Assembly (NCBI GenBank): GCA_030447245.1
Contig: JAUJPG010000011.1
Coordinates: 1-64,000, forward strand
Direction: 5' to 3'
Length of the DNA: 64,000 nt
From: Chloroflexota bacterium
Lineage (GTDB): Bacteria; Chloroflexota; UBA6077; JACCZL01
Each line of letters opens with the position of its first letter. Position 1 is the stretch's first letter. Of the stretch, positions 18,103-27,490 are shown piece by piece. The notes under the pieces were generated by a model. It searched no databases and was not told the DNA's origin. It was given only the letters and a program-made list of their open reading frames with translations. The position numbers and the translations under genes were made by a program.

Positions 18103-19359
18103 GTGAGCCGCCGCCCGCGGCTGCTGCTGCTGACAGACGCCTTTGACAATCGCGGTGGCGGCGAGGTCATCGTGGGGCACCTTGCTGGCGCGCTGCGGGA
18201 GCGCTGGGAGGTGTCTGTGCTGACCACGACGCGCGGGGCAAGCGAGGTGATCTCAGCCGAGCAGATCACCGTCTACCGCGTGCATTCCAGCTACCACCCG
18301 CGACTGCGGCCCTGGGTGGCCTTCCTGAACCCGCAAGTAACGACAGCAATCGAGGCGATCCTCCGAAGGGTCCAACCGACCGTGGTGCACGCCTGGAACG
18401 TCCACGGGCATCTGTCCTACGACTCGTTGCGCCTCGCGCGGCGGGCCGGCGCACCGGTGGTGCTGACGTTCCAGGACGCTCAACCCTTTTGCTACAGCAA
18501 GTTCAAGTGCTGGGTCAATCCGGCCGAACCGTGCCCCGAGCGGCCGGACTACCGTGTGGACCCCCGCACCTGCCGAAGCTGCCGCCAGCACTACTGGCTG
18601 TTCCCACCCCGAAATCGTGTCGTTCGAGCCTACCTGCGCCGCTTCGTCAATCGTGGAATTTCGGTCAGCGCGGCGCTTTGGGATGCCTTGCGTCAGAACG
18701 GGATCCCCGTCACCGGGATCATCTACAACGGGCTGCCGCTTGACGATCCGGCACTGCTCGGAGCGGACGGCGTCCGAGCGCGCACACGTCACGGTTGGGG
18801 TTCAGGCCCGCTGGTCGTCACGGGCGGTCGTCTGCACTTCTTCAAGGGTCAGGGTCTCGCCGTCTCGGCGTTCGCGAACGTCGCGTGCCGGCGCCCCGAT
18901 GCTCGCCTGGTTGTTCTTGGCGAGCGCAACGCCTTTCGAGACGGCCTGGCGGCTCAGGCCGCGGAGCTGGGAATTGCCGGCCGCGTCAGCTTCCCCGGGT
19001 TCTTGGATCGGTCGGAGTACCATGACGTGCTGGCAGCGGCCGACCTATTCCTGAACCTCTCCACCTACCTGGATCCGTTCCCGACGGTGAATCTCGAAGC
19101 GATGGCGCTCGGGGTGCCCGTTGTCGGAACGTGCTTCGGCGGCACCCCCGAGGCCGTCGTCGACGGCGCGAGTGGCCGTATTGTCGACCCGCGCGACCAA
19201 GGTGCCGTGGGCGATGCTGTGCTGGCGTTGCTTGACGAGCCGGAGCGCAGGAGGCGGCTTGGGCAGGTCGGCCGCGAGCGGGTGGCCGGAGAGTTCGCCG
19301 TCGAACGGATGGCCGCGCGCTACGAGGCGATCTACCGCGAGCTAGTCAGCGGCCTCTGA
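18103..19359 (+). CDS. GT4 glycosyltransferase with cysteine-rich insert
   Basis: 418 residues, GTG start. The acceptor domain has LLLLTDAFDNRGGGEVI. Residues about 130-165 hold a cysteine cluster (CYSKFKCW, then CPE, then CRSCRQ), typical of a subgroup of GT4 enzymes in which it may bind a metal. The donor domain begins VTGGRLHFFKGQGLAV and carries D-x7-E in YLDPFPTVNLEAMALG. The next gene's ATG is adjacent to its stop. Confidence 0.87.
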   Translation: MSRRPRLLLLTDAFDNRGGGEVIVGHLAGALRERWEVSVLTTTRGASEVISAEQITVYRVHSSYHPRLRPWVAFLNPQVTTAIEAILRRVQPTVVHAWNVHGHLSYDSLRLARRAGAPVVLTFQDAQPFCYSKFKCWVNPAEPCPERPDYRVDPRTCRSCRQHYWLFPPRNRVVRAYLRRFVNRGISVSAALWDALRQNGIPVTGIIYNGLPLDDPALLGADGVRARTRHGWGSGPLVVTGGRLHFFKGQGLAVSAFANVACRRPDARLVVLGERNAFRDGLAAQAAELGIAGRVSFPGFLDRSEYHDVLAAADLFLNLSTYLDPFPTVNLEAMALGVPVVGTCFGGTPEAVVDGASGRIVDPRDQGAVGDAVLALLDEPERRRRLGQVGRERVAGEFAVERMAARYEAIYRELVSGL

Positions 19360-20517
19360 ATGGCGGCGCTTCGGCGGCTGGACTGGCCCGAGATCCTTGC
19401 TGATCCCAGCGCGTGGGAGCGGCTGCGCCGGAAAGCGCCCACCGAGACGCCGTTTCTCACCCCCGACTGGCTCGAGGCGTGGTCCCGGCATCTCGGGCCT
19501 GCTGGCCCTCCAGTGTTGCTGGCCGTCGTGGAGGGGGCCGAGCTGCGCGGGCTCGCCCCACTGCACCGAACGCGAATCGGCGGCACCGGGCTGACCGCCC
19601 TGCGCCCGCTCGGCCTCGGCGTCAGCGACTATCTGGATCTACTGTTGTCGCCAGCCCCGGAAGAGCGGCGGGCCGGGCTCGGACAGGTGATGGAGGCCCT
19701 GGAAACCCGGCTGACCGCCTGGGACCTGCTCGACCTGCCGAACCTGCCGGCCGACTCGCCGACGATCGACGCCCTCACGAGCCTGACCGGCGATCGGGGG
19801 CTTCGTTCGATCGTCCTGCCGGGCTACGTTTGCCCCTCGATCGCCCTGGAGGGCACCTGGGGCGATTTTTCGAAGTCGCGGCCGAGCAAGTTCCGGTACA
19901 ACCTTCGGTCGCGGCTGCGTCGACTCGGCGAGCTTGGGGATGTCCGGTTCCGCACAGCCACTGATGCGGAGGACGCCCGCGGACGCCTTGGAGAGCTGAC
20001 CCACCTGCACGCGCGGCGTTGGCAGGGACAGCGCACCTCGACGATCTTCTCGTCGTCCGCGCGTGGGCGGGCCTTCTACGCCGAGGTGGTCGGATCCTAC
20101 GCCTCGCGCGGGCTGCTCGACCTGACCGTGCTCGAGGTGGGCGGGCGTTTGGCCGCCGGCAGTCTCGGATTCGTCGACCGTGACACGTTCTACTACTACC
20201 TGCCAGCCTGGGAACCAGAGCTGTCGGCCTACGCACCGGGCTCGCTCTTGCTGGCGCACCTCGTTCAACGTGCGTTCGAGCAGGGTCTACGCCGCTTCGA
20301 CTTCATGCTTGGCGACGAGCCGTACAAGGCCGTCTGGGCGACCGAAGAGCGTCGGACCGTGCGATTTCTGGTGGCCAACCGTGGACCGCGCGGCAGGGTG
20401 GCATTGGCCTCCACGGTCGGGGCGCACCACGTCCGCGACCGAGCCAGGCGGTCTGAGTTCTTGCGGCGCGTTCGTCGGTACGGACCAGGGCGCGCCTTGC
20501 TCGGACTACACTCGTAA
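19360..20517 (+). CDS. CelD/BcsL-type GNAT acyltransferase
   Basis: 385 residues that match the double-GNAT architecture of the CelD/FemAB-like group: FLTPDWLEAWSRHLG near the N terminus, SKFRYNLRSRLRRL in the middle, and LAAGSLGFVDRDTFYYYLPA plus LRRFDFMLGDEPYKAVWA at the C terminus. Family members acylate sugars or peptides in exopolysaccharide and cell-wall pathways. Between a glycosyltransferase and an aminotransferase, it probably N- or O-acylates a sugar residue (inference). ATG follows the previous stop directly. Confidence 0.83.
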   Translation: MAALRRLDWPEILADPSAWERLRRKAPTETPFLTPDWLEAWSRHLGPAGPPVLLAVVEGAELRGLAPLHRTRIGGTGLTALRPLGLGVSDYLDLLLSPAPEERRAGLGQVMEALETRLTAWDLLDLPNLPADSPTIDALTSLTGDRGLRSIVLPGYVCPSIALEGTWGDFSKSRPSKFRYNLRSRLRRLGELGDVRFRTATDAEDARGRLGELTHLHARRWQGQRTSTIFSSSARGRAFYAEVVGSYASRGLLDLTVLEVGGRLAAGSLGFVDRDTFYYYLPAWEPELSAYAPGSLLLAHLVQRAFEQGLRRFDFMLGDEPYKAVWATEERRTVRFLVANRGPRGRVALASTVGAHHVRDRARRSEFLRRVRRYGPGRALLGLHS

Positions 20518-20552
20518 CGTCGTGACACATCGCGCTCCAGCGCTGAGGACCC

Positions 20553-21728
20553 GTGCCGTACTTGCCGCCCGACCCGCCGTTGACCCTTGGTGCACTTTCT
20601 GGCATAACACTGCGGCCCGCCGGCCCGCGGCTAGCGGCGTGGCTGCCAGGGCGGACGACCCTGTTCGGCAGTGGTCGCGCGGCGCTCTGGGGGCTTTTGA
20701 GCTCACTCGGTATCGGCGCAGGGGACGAGGTCCTTCTACCAGCCTACCTGTGCGAGTCGGTCGTAAGTCCGGTCGTGGCGGTCCAGGCGCGGCCCACCTT
20801 CTACGCCGTGCGTAGAGACGGGCGGCCGGAGCTGGCCGAGCTGAATGCGGTAATCAGACCGGCGACGCGGGCTGTTGTGCTGATCCATTTCCTGGGGTTC
20901 CCTGGGCCGGTGCGGGAGGTGCGGCAACTGTGCGAAGCACGGGGGATTGCGCTGATCGAGGATTGCGCCCACGGGCTGTTCAGTCGGCTGGGTGACCGCT
21001 TGCTGGGCTCATTCGGGTCGGCGGCGATCTTCAGTCCCTGGAAGTCGCTGCCCCTCCCCGATGGCGGGCTGCTCCAGACGAACGACGCTCGGCTCCGTGC
21101 CCCAACGCCACGCGCGCGGGCGTCCGCGGCGGCCACGCTCGCCCGCCTGGCTTACCGCGCGGTCGGCGCGCTCGAGGCGAGCGCCGGCTGGTCGCCGCGC
21201 ACCTGGCTGCTACGCCGCCCGTGGGTCCGCCGTGACCTTCACGGTCGAACCAGCGGCGCGGCGGTGCGTATTCGAGCCAGCTCTGCAGTCAGCGCCCGGA
21301 TGTTGGCGTCCACAGTCCCGGAACAGGTCGTCGGACATCGCAGAGCGCACTACGCCCACCTGCTCGACTCGGTCGGCCGCCTGAGTTGGGCGCGTCCGCT
21401 CTATGAGGGTTTGCCTGAAGGGGTCTGTCCGCTAGGGCTGGGGATCGTCGTCGAGAACCGCGACCGCTGGCGAGACGCACTGCTGGCGAACGGCGTTAAT
21501 GTCCGCACCTACTGGGAGCATTTGCCAGCCGAAGTCGACACGGATCAATTTCCCGAGGCGGCCTGGCTACGCGACCGGATCCTGGTGTTACCGGTTCATC
21601 AGGGGCTACGCTCCAGGGAGGTCGAGTGGCTGGCGAGACGGCTGCTGACGCTTGACCCAACGCGACGATCATCGGTGAGCGTGCGGCGTACGGCGGCCGA
21701 GCGCCCCACACCGACGGACAAAGGCTGA
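20553..21728 (+). CDS. DegT/DnrJ/EryC1/StrS-family aminotransferase
   Basis: 391 residues, fold type I PLP enzyme. Asp137 (LIEDCAHGLFS) should contact the pyridine nitrogen, and Lys164 (FSPWKSLPLPDGG) is the probable Schiff-base lysine, in the SxxK..GGG pattern of the family. Members aminate keto-sugar nucleotides. The next gene is a deacetylase and the previous one an acyltransferase, which together suggest an acylated amino sugar in the glycan. GTG start 35 nt after the previous stop. Confidence 0.85.
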   Translation: MPYLPPDPPLTLGALSGITLRPAGPRLAAWLPGRTTLFGSGRAALWGLLSSLGIGAGDEVLLPAYLCESVVSPVVAVQARPTFYAVRRDGRPELAELNAVIRPATRAVVLIHFLGFPGPVREVRQLCEARGIALIEDCAHGLFSRLGDRLLGSFGSAAIFSPWKSLPLPDGGLLQTNDARLRAPTPRARASAAATLARLAYRAVGALEASAGWSPRTWLLRRPWVRRDLHGRTSGAAVRIRASSAVSARMLASTVPEQVVGHRRAHYAHLLDSVGRLSWARPLYEGLPEGVCPLGLGIVVENRDRWRDALLANGVNVRTYWEHLPAEVDTDQFPEAAWLRDRILVLPVHQGLRSREVEWLARRLLTLDPTRRSSVSVRRTAAERPTPTDKG

Positions 21729-21736
21729 CCGCTCGA

Positions 21737-22639
21737 ATGCAGCGCGCGCTGATCGTGAATGCCGACGAGTTCGGCCTGACCGAAGGAATCAACGAGGGAA
21801 TCGCCGAGGTCCACTCGCGCGGGATCGTGACCAGTACGACGATGGTCGCGAATCTGTGGGCGTTCGACCACGCGGTTAGACTCTCGCGAAGGTATCCAGA
21901 CCTTGCCGTGGGCGTCCATCTGAACCTGACTCACGGTACGCCGATTCTGCCACCAGAGCGGGTCCACACGCTGGTCGACCACAACGGGTTGTTCTTCCGC
22001 CGGCGGCCATTCCTCAAGCGGCTGATCCTCGGGACGATCAGCATGATCCAGGTCTACGAGGAGTTCCGGGCCCAGATCGACAAGGTGATCGGGGCCGGCA
22101 TCACGCCCAGCCACATTGACAGCCACGAGAGCGTCTACATGTACCCCGAGCTGTTCTTTAAAGTCGTGACTACGATCGCTGGGATTTACCGCCTGCCGAT
22201 CAGGCTGCAGCAAGAGCGGATGGACCGCGCCAGCTTCGCCAGTCGGGCGGCGTACCGCGGGTATGTCGAAAGCGAGGCCTTCTGGAAGAACCACGTCATG
22301 TACGCCCTCGCGCGGCGCTACCGAATGCGCCTGCGAAGGCAGGGGATCAAGACGACCGACCACTTCCTGAGCACCTTCTATTGCCTGCGGCGCTATCCGC
22401 GGGATCTCAAGGGAGGTCTGGGTCGCGACCTGCGCGAGCTTGACCCGGGAACGACCGAGCTGATGGTCCACCCCGGCTTCAGCGACAGTCGGCTGGAGAG
22501 CATGCTCGATGGTGGCCCGGTCGCGGCGCGCTGGCGCGAGGAGGAGGCCCGAGTGCTGGTTGACCGTGACCTTCAGGCCTTGCTGGACAAGCAAGGCGTC
22601 GAACGGATCAACTATCGCGCGCTGGGGGCTACTGCGTGA
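21737..22639 (+). CDS. ChbG/YdjC-family carbohydrate deacetylase
   Basis: 300 residues. The N-terminal metal motif reads VNADEFGLT (usually NADDFG), GVHLNLTHG is intact, and HIDSHESVYMYP replaces the usual HxDSHxHxH, so the second Asp and a C-terminal His of the canonical signatures are changed. YdjC/ChbG enzymes remove N-acetyl groups from amino-sugar oligosaccharides. The substitutions leave activity or metal preference uncertain. Coupled to the next gene by a GTGA overlap. Confidence 0.85.
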   Translation: MQRALIVNADEFGLTEGINEGIAEVHSRGIVTSTTMVANLWAFDHAVRLSRRYPDLAVGVHLNLTHGTPILPPERVHTLVDHNGLFFRRRPFLKRLILGTISMIQVYEEFRAQIDKVIGAGITPSHIDSHESVYMYPELFFKVVTTIAGIYRLPIRLQQERMDRASFASRAAYRGYVESEAFWKNHVMYALARRYRMRLRRQGIKTTDHFLSTFYCLRRYPRDLKGGLGRDLRELDPGTTELMVHPGFSDSRLESMLDGGPVAARWREEEARVLVDRDLQALLDKQGVERINYRALGATA

Positions 22640-23823
22640 GCGCCAACCGCGGCACGCCGACGGCTCAGGCCCGTACCGGTGGCCGGGTCCGAATTCTGCA
22701 CCTGCTGTCCGGCTGCACCGTTGGCGGGTGCGAGCGGCACGTCCTGAGCCTGCTCGCGCGGCTCGATCGGCGGCGTTATCAGTCGTGGTTGGCCTGCTTT
22801 GTCGCAGAGCCAGATGCGGCCGAGCCTTTGGTCCCGCGGTTCCGTGCACTCGGCGTAAGAGTGGTCGATCTGGGCGCTGAGCGACATCTCGATCCTCGAG
22901 CGATCTGGCGACTGGCGCAAGTGATACGGCGCGGCCGCTTCGCGTTGATCCACGCACACTCGTTTCGTACCGAGCTGGCAGCAGTACTCTGCGGCAAACT
23001 GCTCGGCCCGCGACTGCTCGGCCAGACGCCGATCGTCGTGCGGACGGTTCACAACACGGACCCGTTCTACGTCCAGCCCCAGTACGCGCGAGTCGCTCGA
23101 GCGTCCGCCGCGCATCTCGATCGGATCATCGTGATCTCCGACGCGGTGGGGCGCTACCTGCGCGAGCACGGCGGACTGCGCGATCAGAGCATGTCGCGGA
23201 TCTACTACGGAATCGAGGCAAACCCGCTTGAGTCCGAGCGTGTGCTCCCGGACCAGCGTCCTCCGACGATTGGAATCGTCGCCCGACTCGCCCCGCAGAA
23301 GGGTCACCGGGTGCTCTTGGACGCGATGCCGCGAGTGCTTGCGAAAGTCCCGCGCGCGCGGCTGCGGGTGATTGGGCACGAGGAGCTGAGTACCGTTGGC
23401 GAGCTGCGGGCCTACGCCGAGCGGGTCGGCGTGGCCGACCGGGTGAGCTTCGAGGGGTTCCGCGGCGATGTGCCCGCCCTTCTCCGCGAGCTCGATCTAC
23501 TGGTCTTACCTTCGTTCTGGGAGGGGTTCGGGCTGGTCTTGCTCGAGGCAATGGCGGCTGGCAGGCCGGTTGTGGCGACGCGCGTCGGGCCGATCCCGGA
23601 GGTGGTAATGGACGGCGAGACCGGGCTACTGGTCGAGCCCGGAAACGCGGCCGCGCTGGCCGAAGCGATCGTGCGAGTGTTGACCGACGCTGCCCTGAGC
23701 GAGCGGCTCGGCCGAGCGGGACGGTCGCGCGCCGCCGAGCACTTCGGGATCGTCCGGATGGTGGCCGAGACCGAGGCATTGTACGAGGACCTGTTGGCCC
23801 GGCACGGGTCAAGGGCGGCGTGA
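22636..23823 (+). CDS. GT4 glycosyltransferase
   Basis: 395 residues with a GT-B fold. After a 16-residue polar leader it begins VRILHLLSGCTVGGCERHV. The donor domain opens IGIVARLAPQKGHRVLL and has a textbook E-x7-E in FWEGFGLVLLEAMAAG. GTG start overlaps the deacetylase stop; its stop overlaps the methyltransferase start (TGATG). Confidence 0.91.
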   Translation: MSANRGTPTAQARTGGRVRILHLLSGCTVGGCERHVLSLLARLDRRRYQSWLACFVAEPDAAEPLVPRFRALGVRVVDLGAERHLDPRAIWRLAQVIRRGRFALIHAHSFRTELAAVLCGKLLGPRLLGQTPIVVRTVHNTDPFYVQPQYARVARASAAHLDRIIVISDAVGRYLREHGGLRDQSMSRIYYGIEANPLESERVLPDQRPPTIGIVARLAPQKGHRVLLDAMPRVLAKVPRARLRVIGHEELSTVGELRAYAERVGVADRVSFEGFRGDVPALLRELDLLVLPSFWEGFGLVLLEAMAAGRPVVATRVGPIPEVVMDGETGLLVEPGNAAALAEAIVRVLTDAALSERLGRAGRSRAAEHFGIVRMVAETEALYEDLLARHGSRAA

Positions 23824-24770
23824 TGACCGTCGCGCCACCGCCCCTTGTGCAGGTTGCTTGCGCGACCTGCGGAGCCGATCGACCGACGCGAGTCGCGCAT
23901 GAAGGGCCACTCGGGATTGTCCGGTGCGGCGGGTGTGGACTCCTGTACGTCTCGCCGCGCCTGGCCGAGCCGCAAGCACACTACCACGGCGACCGCGATG
24001 CCGTGCTTCGCAAGTACGGTGCGATCTTGCGAGGTGAGCGGGGCCACAATCGCGACCCGAACTACGAGCAGGAGCTCGGCGTGCTGCGGCGCTTGAAGCC
24101 GACCGGCCGGCTGCTCGATGTCGGGACCCACTGCGGCTTCTTCCTGCGCAAGGCGCGCGGGCTGGGGTGGACGCTCGTTGGCGTCGAGCCCTCGCCCATT
24201 GGGGCAGCGCTGGCCCAAGAGTTCTATGGGCTGGACGTCCGCAACGCGCTGCTCGAGGATGCCGGTTTCTCAGACGGGTCGTTTGATCTTGTGACAATGG
24301 TCGACGTGTTCGAGCACGTTGGCGAGCCGATGACCGTCCTGGGCCAGGTACGGAGGGTGCTGCGTGATGACGGCTTGTTGTTCGTCAAGGTCCCGAACGG
24401 GCGCTACAACCTGTTCAAATACCGACTATTCCGCCGCCTGATGGGCCTGCGCGAGGTCGAGATCTTTGACGCCAAGGAGCACGTTGTCCATTACACGGCC
24501 GAGACGCTACGGGCGACGTTAGCTGCCGCCGGCTTCAAAGTGACGCGGGCCTTCGTGCCCCTGCCGATCCAGGACGGGGCGCGGTGGAAGTGTGCCTTGC
24601 GTTCGGTGGCCCACGTGCTGGCGCGCGTTCAGCGAGCGCTCGGCGGCGGCTTCGGCCCGCTCGCAACCGACATCGCCGTGGTGGCCGAGAAAGGGTCGCT
24701 TGGGCACATGCTTGGACGCGCCGCGCCATCGCACTCGGTTCGGCCGGCCGATTCCGAGAAAGCATTGTGA
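23823..24770 (+). CDS. SAM methyltransferase with zinc-ribbon N terminus
   Basis: 315 residues from the ATG at 23823 (an adjacent GTG at 23820 is equally possible). CATCGADRPTR and RCGGCGLLYVSPR form a four-cysteine ribbon. The methyltransferase core follows: LLDVGTHCGFFLRKA (motif I) and DLVTMVDVFEHVGEP. The architecture is that of class I methyltransferases common in O-antigen and lipid clusters. It probably methylates a sugar or a lipid-linked intermediate; the target is unknown. Overlaps the next gene by GTGA. Confidence 0.85.
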   Translation: MTVAPPPLVQVACATCGADRPTRVAHEGPLGIVRCGGCGLLYVSPRLAEPQAHYHGDRDAVLRKYGAILRGERGHNRDPNYEQELGVLRRLKPTGRLLDVGTHCGFFLRKARGLGWTLVGVEPSPIGAALAQEFYGLDVRNALLEDAGFSDGSFDLVTMVDVFEHVGEPMTVLGQVRRVLRDDGLLFVKVPNGRYNLFKYRLFRRLMGLREVEIFDAKEHVVHYTAETLRATLAAAGFKVTRAFVPLPIQDGARWKCALRSVAHVLARVQRALGGGFGPLATDIAVVAEKGSLGHMLGRAAPSHSVRPADSEKAL

Positions 24771-26206
24771 GCACGAGCGTGTCAGCTGTCGAGCGCGACG
24801 CCGATCGCCTGCCCGCGGACGGTGACGCCGGACGCATCGTCCGCGGGCGGTCCGCGACGTTCTGGCATGGCGCGCTGCGCGGAGTCAGCCTGCTGGCGGC
24901 CGTCCTCGCGTTGGGTCTGGCCCTGGCGCGCGGCCAGGGGGCCGCGGTCCCCGTCGCGCTGGTGGGGGCAGGAATCGGCGGGATCCTGGTCTGGCAAATC
25001 TACCGCGGGACGGAGCGCTCGTTCCTGCTGACGCTGTTCCTCGCGGCGTTCGCGTCCCGCCTCCTGGCCGCCGTCCTCCTCCACCCCTATCTGATGACTC
25101 GGCTGGTGACCGGCTCGAGGGACGTGACCTATATCGGCGTGATGTTCGAGGACGACCGCGTCTTCGACAACGTCGCCTGGGCGCTCGCGCGTACCTGGGC
25201 CGGTGTGATCGAGGGCGTCGACAAAAACGACGGCTACCTGATCAACAACTTCACGTACTCGACGGCGTGGCTTTACTACCTGCTCGGCCATGAGCTGTTG
25301 GCGGCCAAATTCCTGAATTGCTTCGTCGGCGCGCTGGTGCCACTCGCGACCTTCTCGCTGGGACGGGATCTCGGCGGTGAGCCGGTGGCACGCTTCGCGG
25401 CATTGGCCGTAGCGTTCTTCCCATCGTTGTTCCTCTGGTCAACCTTGAACCTCAAGGACGTGGCGATCGTCCTTCTGCTCACCGCCACGATCCTGACCGC
25501 GGGGCGCTTCGCTCGTCGGCCGACGCTCCTCAGCGCAGTACTGGTGCTCGGGCCGTTCGTGCTCCTCGAAAACCTCCGCGTCTACGTGTTCTACGTGCTG
25601 GGCTGGCTGCTACCGCTGACGTTCTTCGTCCTGAACCCAAGTCCTTGGCGCCGTCGGCTGGCGATCGGGCTCCCGTTTGCGCTCGCGGTGCTGTCAATCG
25701 TCTACGTCACAAACGAGAGCCAGGCCCTGGGTCTGCGGTACCTGACCGACAGACGATTGGAGGCCCTGGATTCCAGCCGCGCCTTCGGGGCGCAAGCGGC
25801 GGAGACTGGCATCGAGATCGAGAAGGTCCCACGGACGGAGGGCGGACGGGTCATCCAGCTGATCAATGCCCCGCGAGTATTGCCGTACGTGCTGTTCGCG
25901 CCCTTCCCGTGGTCGGCAGGCCGTCCGCGGGACCTGGCCGCGGTGCCGGAGATGCTGGCCTGGTACCTCGTGGAGGCACTGGTGGTGGTCGCGATCGTGG
26001 CGTGCGGTCGACGCCGCTGGCGAGAGTTGTTGCTGCCGGTCGCCTTCGGCGGAGCGATGGTCTTGATCTTCACCATCATTGAGGGCAATGTGGGAACCAT
26101 CTTCCGACACCGCTCGATGCTGATGCCGCCTGCCTTTGTCATAGCCGGCCTCGGTCTGGTCTGGCTGCGAGGCCGCTGGGCGGAGCGGCGCGGGACGGTA
26201 GCCTGA
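24767..26206 (+). CDS. Multi-pass membrane protein, GT39-like or glycan polymerase
   Basis: 479 residues with about 10 to 12 hydrophobic segments. A long periplasmic-type loop carries the acidic FEDDRVFDNVAWALA and later YSTAWLYYLLGHEL, a GT-C/GT39 pattern; a late loop precedes GNVGTIFRHRSMLMPP. It could be a lipid-dependent glycosyltransferase or the Wzy-type polymerase that the island otherwise lacks. The frame is open from 24584; GTG at 24767 in a GTGA overlap is the consistent start. Confidence 0.75.
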   Translation: MSTSVSAVERDADRLPADGDAGRIVRGRSATFWHGALRGVSLLAAVLALGLALARGQGAAVPVALVGAGIGGILVWQIYRGTERSFLLTLFLAAFASRLLAAVLLHPYLMTRLVTGSRDVTYIGVMFEDDRVFDNVAWALARTWAGVIEGVDKNDGYLINNFTYSTAWLYYLLGHELLAAKFLNCFVGALVPLATFSLGRDLGGEPVARFAALAVAFFPSLFLWSTLNLKDVAIVLLLTATILTAGRFARRPTLLSAVLVLGPFVLLENLRVYVFYVLGWLLPLTFFVLNPSPWRRRLAIGLPFALAVLSIVYVTNESQALGLRYLTDRRLEALDSSRAFGAQAAETGIEIEKVPRTEGGRVIQLINAPRVLPYVLFAPFPWSAGRPRDLAAVPEMLAWYLVEALVVVAIVACGRRRWRELLLPVAFGGAMVLIFTIIEGNVGTIFRHRSMLMPPAFVIAGLGLVWLRGRWAERRGTVA

Positions 26207-26207
26207 C

Positions 26208-27161
26208 GTGGCGTTGTGCCTGGTGACCGGGGGGGCTGGGTTCATCGGCTCCCACCTCACGCGTGCGATCGTCGCGGGCGGCGATCGGGTCCGGGTGCTT
26301 GACACGTTCTTGACCGGCCGGCGCGAGAACCTGGCCGACCTACCCGACGTGGAGACCATCGAGGGCGACATCCGCGATCTGCAAGGGCTCACCGAGGCGA
26401 TGGCCGGCGTCGACCACGTCTTTCACCAGGCGGCGGTGCCGTCCGTTGCACGCTCCCTCCGCGATCCAGTGGCCACCAACGCGAGCAACGTCTCGGGAAC
26501 GTTGAATGTCCTGCTCGCCGCCCGGGAGCTCGGCGTTCGGAGGGTGGTCTGCGCCTCGTCGTCGTCGGTCTACGGCGACACGCCGACCCTGCCAAAGGTG
26601 GAGACGATGGCGCCCAACCCACTCTCGCCGTACGCCGTGACCAAGCTGACCGGCGAGTATTACGGCGCGGTCTTCCACCGTCTGTTCGGCGTAGAAGCCA
26701 TCTCACTCCGTTATTTCAACGTCTTCGGCCCGCACCAGGACCCGTCGTCCGAGTACGCCGCGGTCATCCCGAAGTTCATCGCGCTAATGCGTCGCGGTGA
26801 GCGCCCGTTGATCCACGGTGACGGCTCCCAATCCCGCGACTTCACCTACGTTGACAACGTGATACGGGCCAACCTGCTCGCGGCCGAGGCGAAGGCGGTC
26901 GGCGGCGAAGTCTTCAACATCGCCTGCGGTCAACGCTACACGCTGCTCGACCTGATCCGACAGCTCAACAGCGCCCTCGGCACCAGGATCGAGCCGGAGC
27001 ACGGGGAGCCTCGCCCCGGTGACGTCAAGCACTCGCTGGCCGACATCGCGAAGGCGCGCGACGGTCTGAACTACGAGCCCCTGGTGTCCTTCGAGGAGGG
27101 CCTTGAGCGCACCATTGCGTGGAGCCGGTCGGCGCCCCGGATTGCAGAGGCGAATGCTTGA
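26208..27161 (+). CDS. NAD-dependent NDP-sugar epimerase (extended SDR)
   Basis: 317 residues. N-terminal TGGAGFIGSH binds NAD; the catalytic triad is visible as Ser in CASSSSVYGD and Tyr/Lys in YAVTK. RYFNVFGPHQDP and DGSQSRDFTYV are characteristic of UDP-glucose/UDP-GlcNAc 4-epimerases. It would supply a galacto-configured or similar nucleotide sugar to the glycosyltransferases around it. GTG start 1 nt after the previous stop. Confidence 0.9.
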   Translation: MALCLVTGGAGFIGSHLTRAIVAGGDRVRVLDTFLTGRRENLADLPDVETIEGDIRDLQGLTEAMAGVDHVFHQAAVPSVARSLRDPVATNASNVSGTLNVLLAARELGVRRVVCASSSSVYGDTPTLPKVETMAPNPLSPYAVTKLTGEYYGAVFHRLFGVEAISLRYFNVFGPHQDPSSEYAAVIPKFIALMRRGERPLIHGDGSQSRDFTYVDNVIRANLLAAEAKAVGGEVFNIACGQRYTLLDLIRQLNSALGTRIEPEHGEPRPGDVKHSLADIAKARDGLNYEPLVSFEEGLERTIAWSRSAPRIAEANA

Positions 27162-27489
27162 TGTTAGCCACGCGGCGCGAGGTTGCGACATCCGCGCGAT
27201 CATTGTATTCGAGTCGGTTGACGAGATGGCCCACGTACTCCGGGCCGGCTCCGAAAACGAGATCGAGGTCATTGCGACCATGACCCGGGAGGGTGATACC
27301 CTACTCTTGGCCGACGTGCACGTAGAAGCGCCCGAATCGGGATCGTTGGGAATCCACCCTCTGCGCGAACGCCCGCGAATGCTGGGTCGGCCACAGAGTC
27401 CGCGCAGCGTTGCCAACTTCGGCGCGAGGTGTACCGCCGCGGCGCGTCAAGGATATGCAGCGCCTACCGCGGTGATCGAGGTCGTGTGA
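27154..27489 (+). CDS. Small protein of unknown function
   Basis: 111 residues from an ATG that overlaps the epimerase stop by 8 nt. Not recognised. Residues 15-55 look protein-like: IRAIIVFESVDEMAHVL then NEIEVIATMTREGDTLLLA, alternating hydrophobic strands and acidic turns, ending LGIHPLRERPRMLGR. Position and overlap within a tightly coupled operon favour a real gene. Antisense frames exist but have worse composition and no start signals. Confidence 0.5.
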   Translation: MLDVSHAARGCDIRAIIVFESVDEMAHVLRAGSENEIEVIATMTREGDTLLLADVHVEAPESGSLGIHPLRERPRMLGRPQSPRSVANFGARCTAAARQGYAAPTAVIEVV

Positions 27490-27490
27490 G

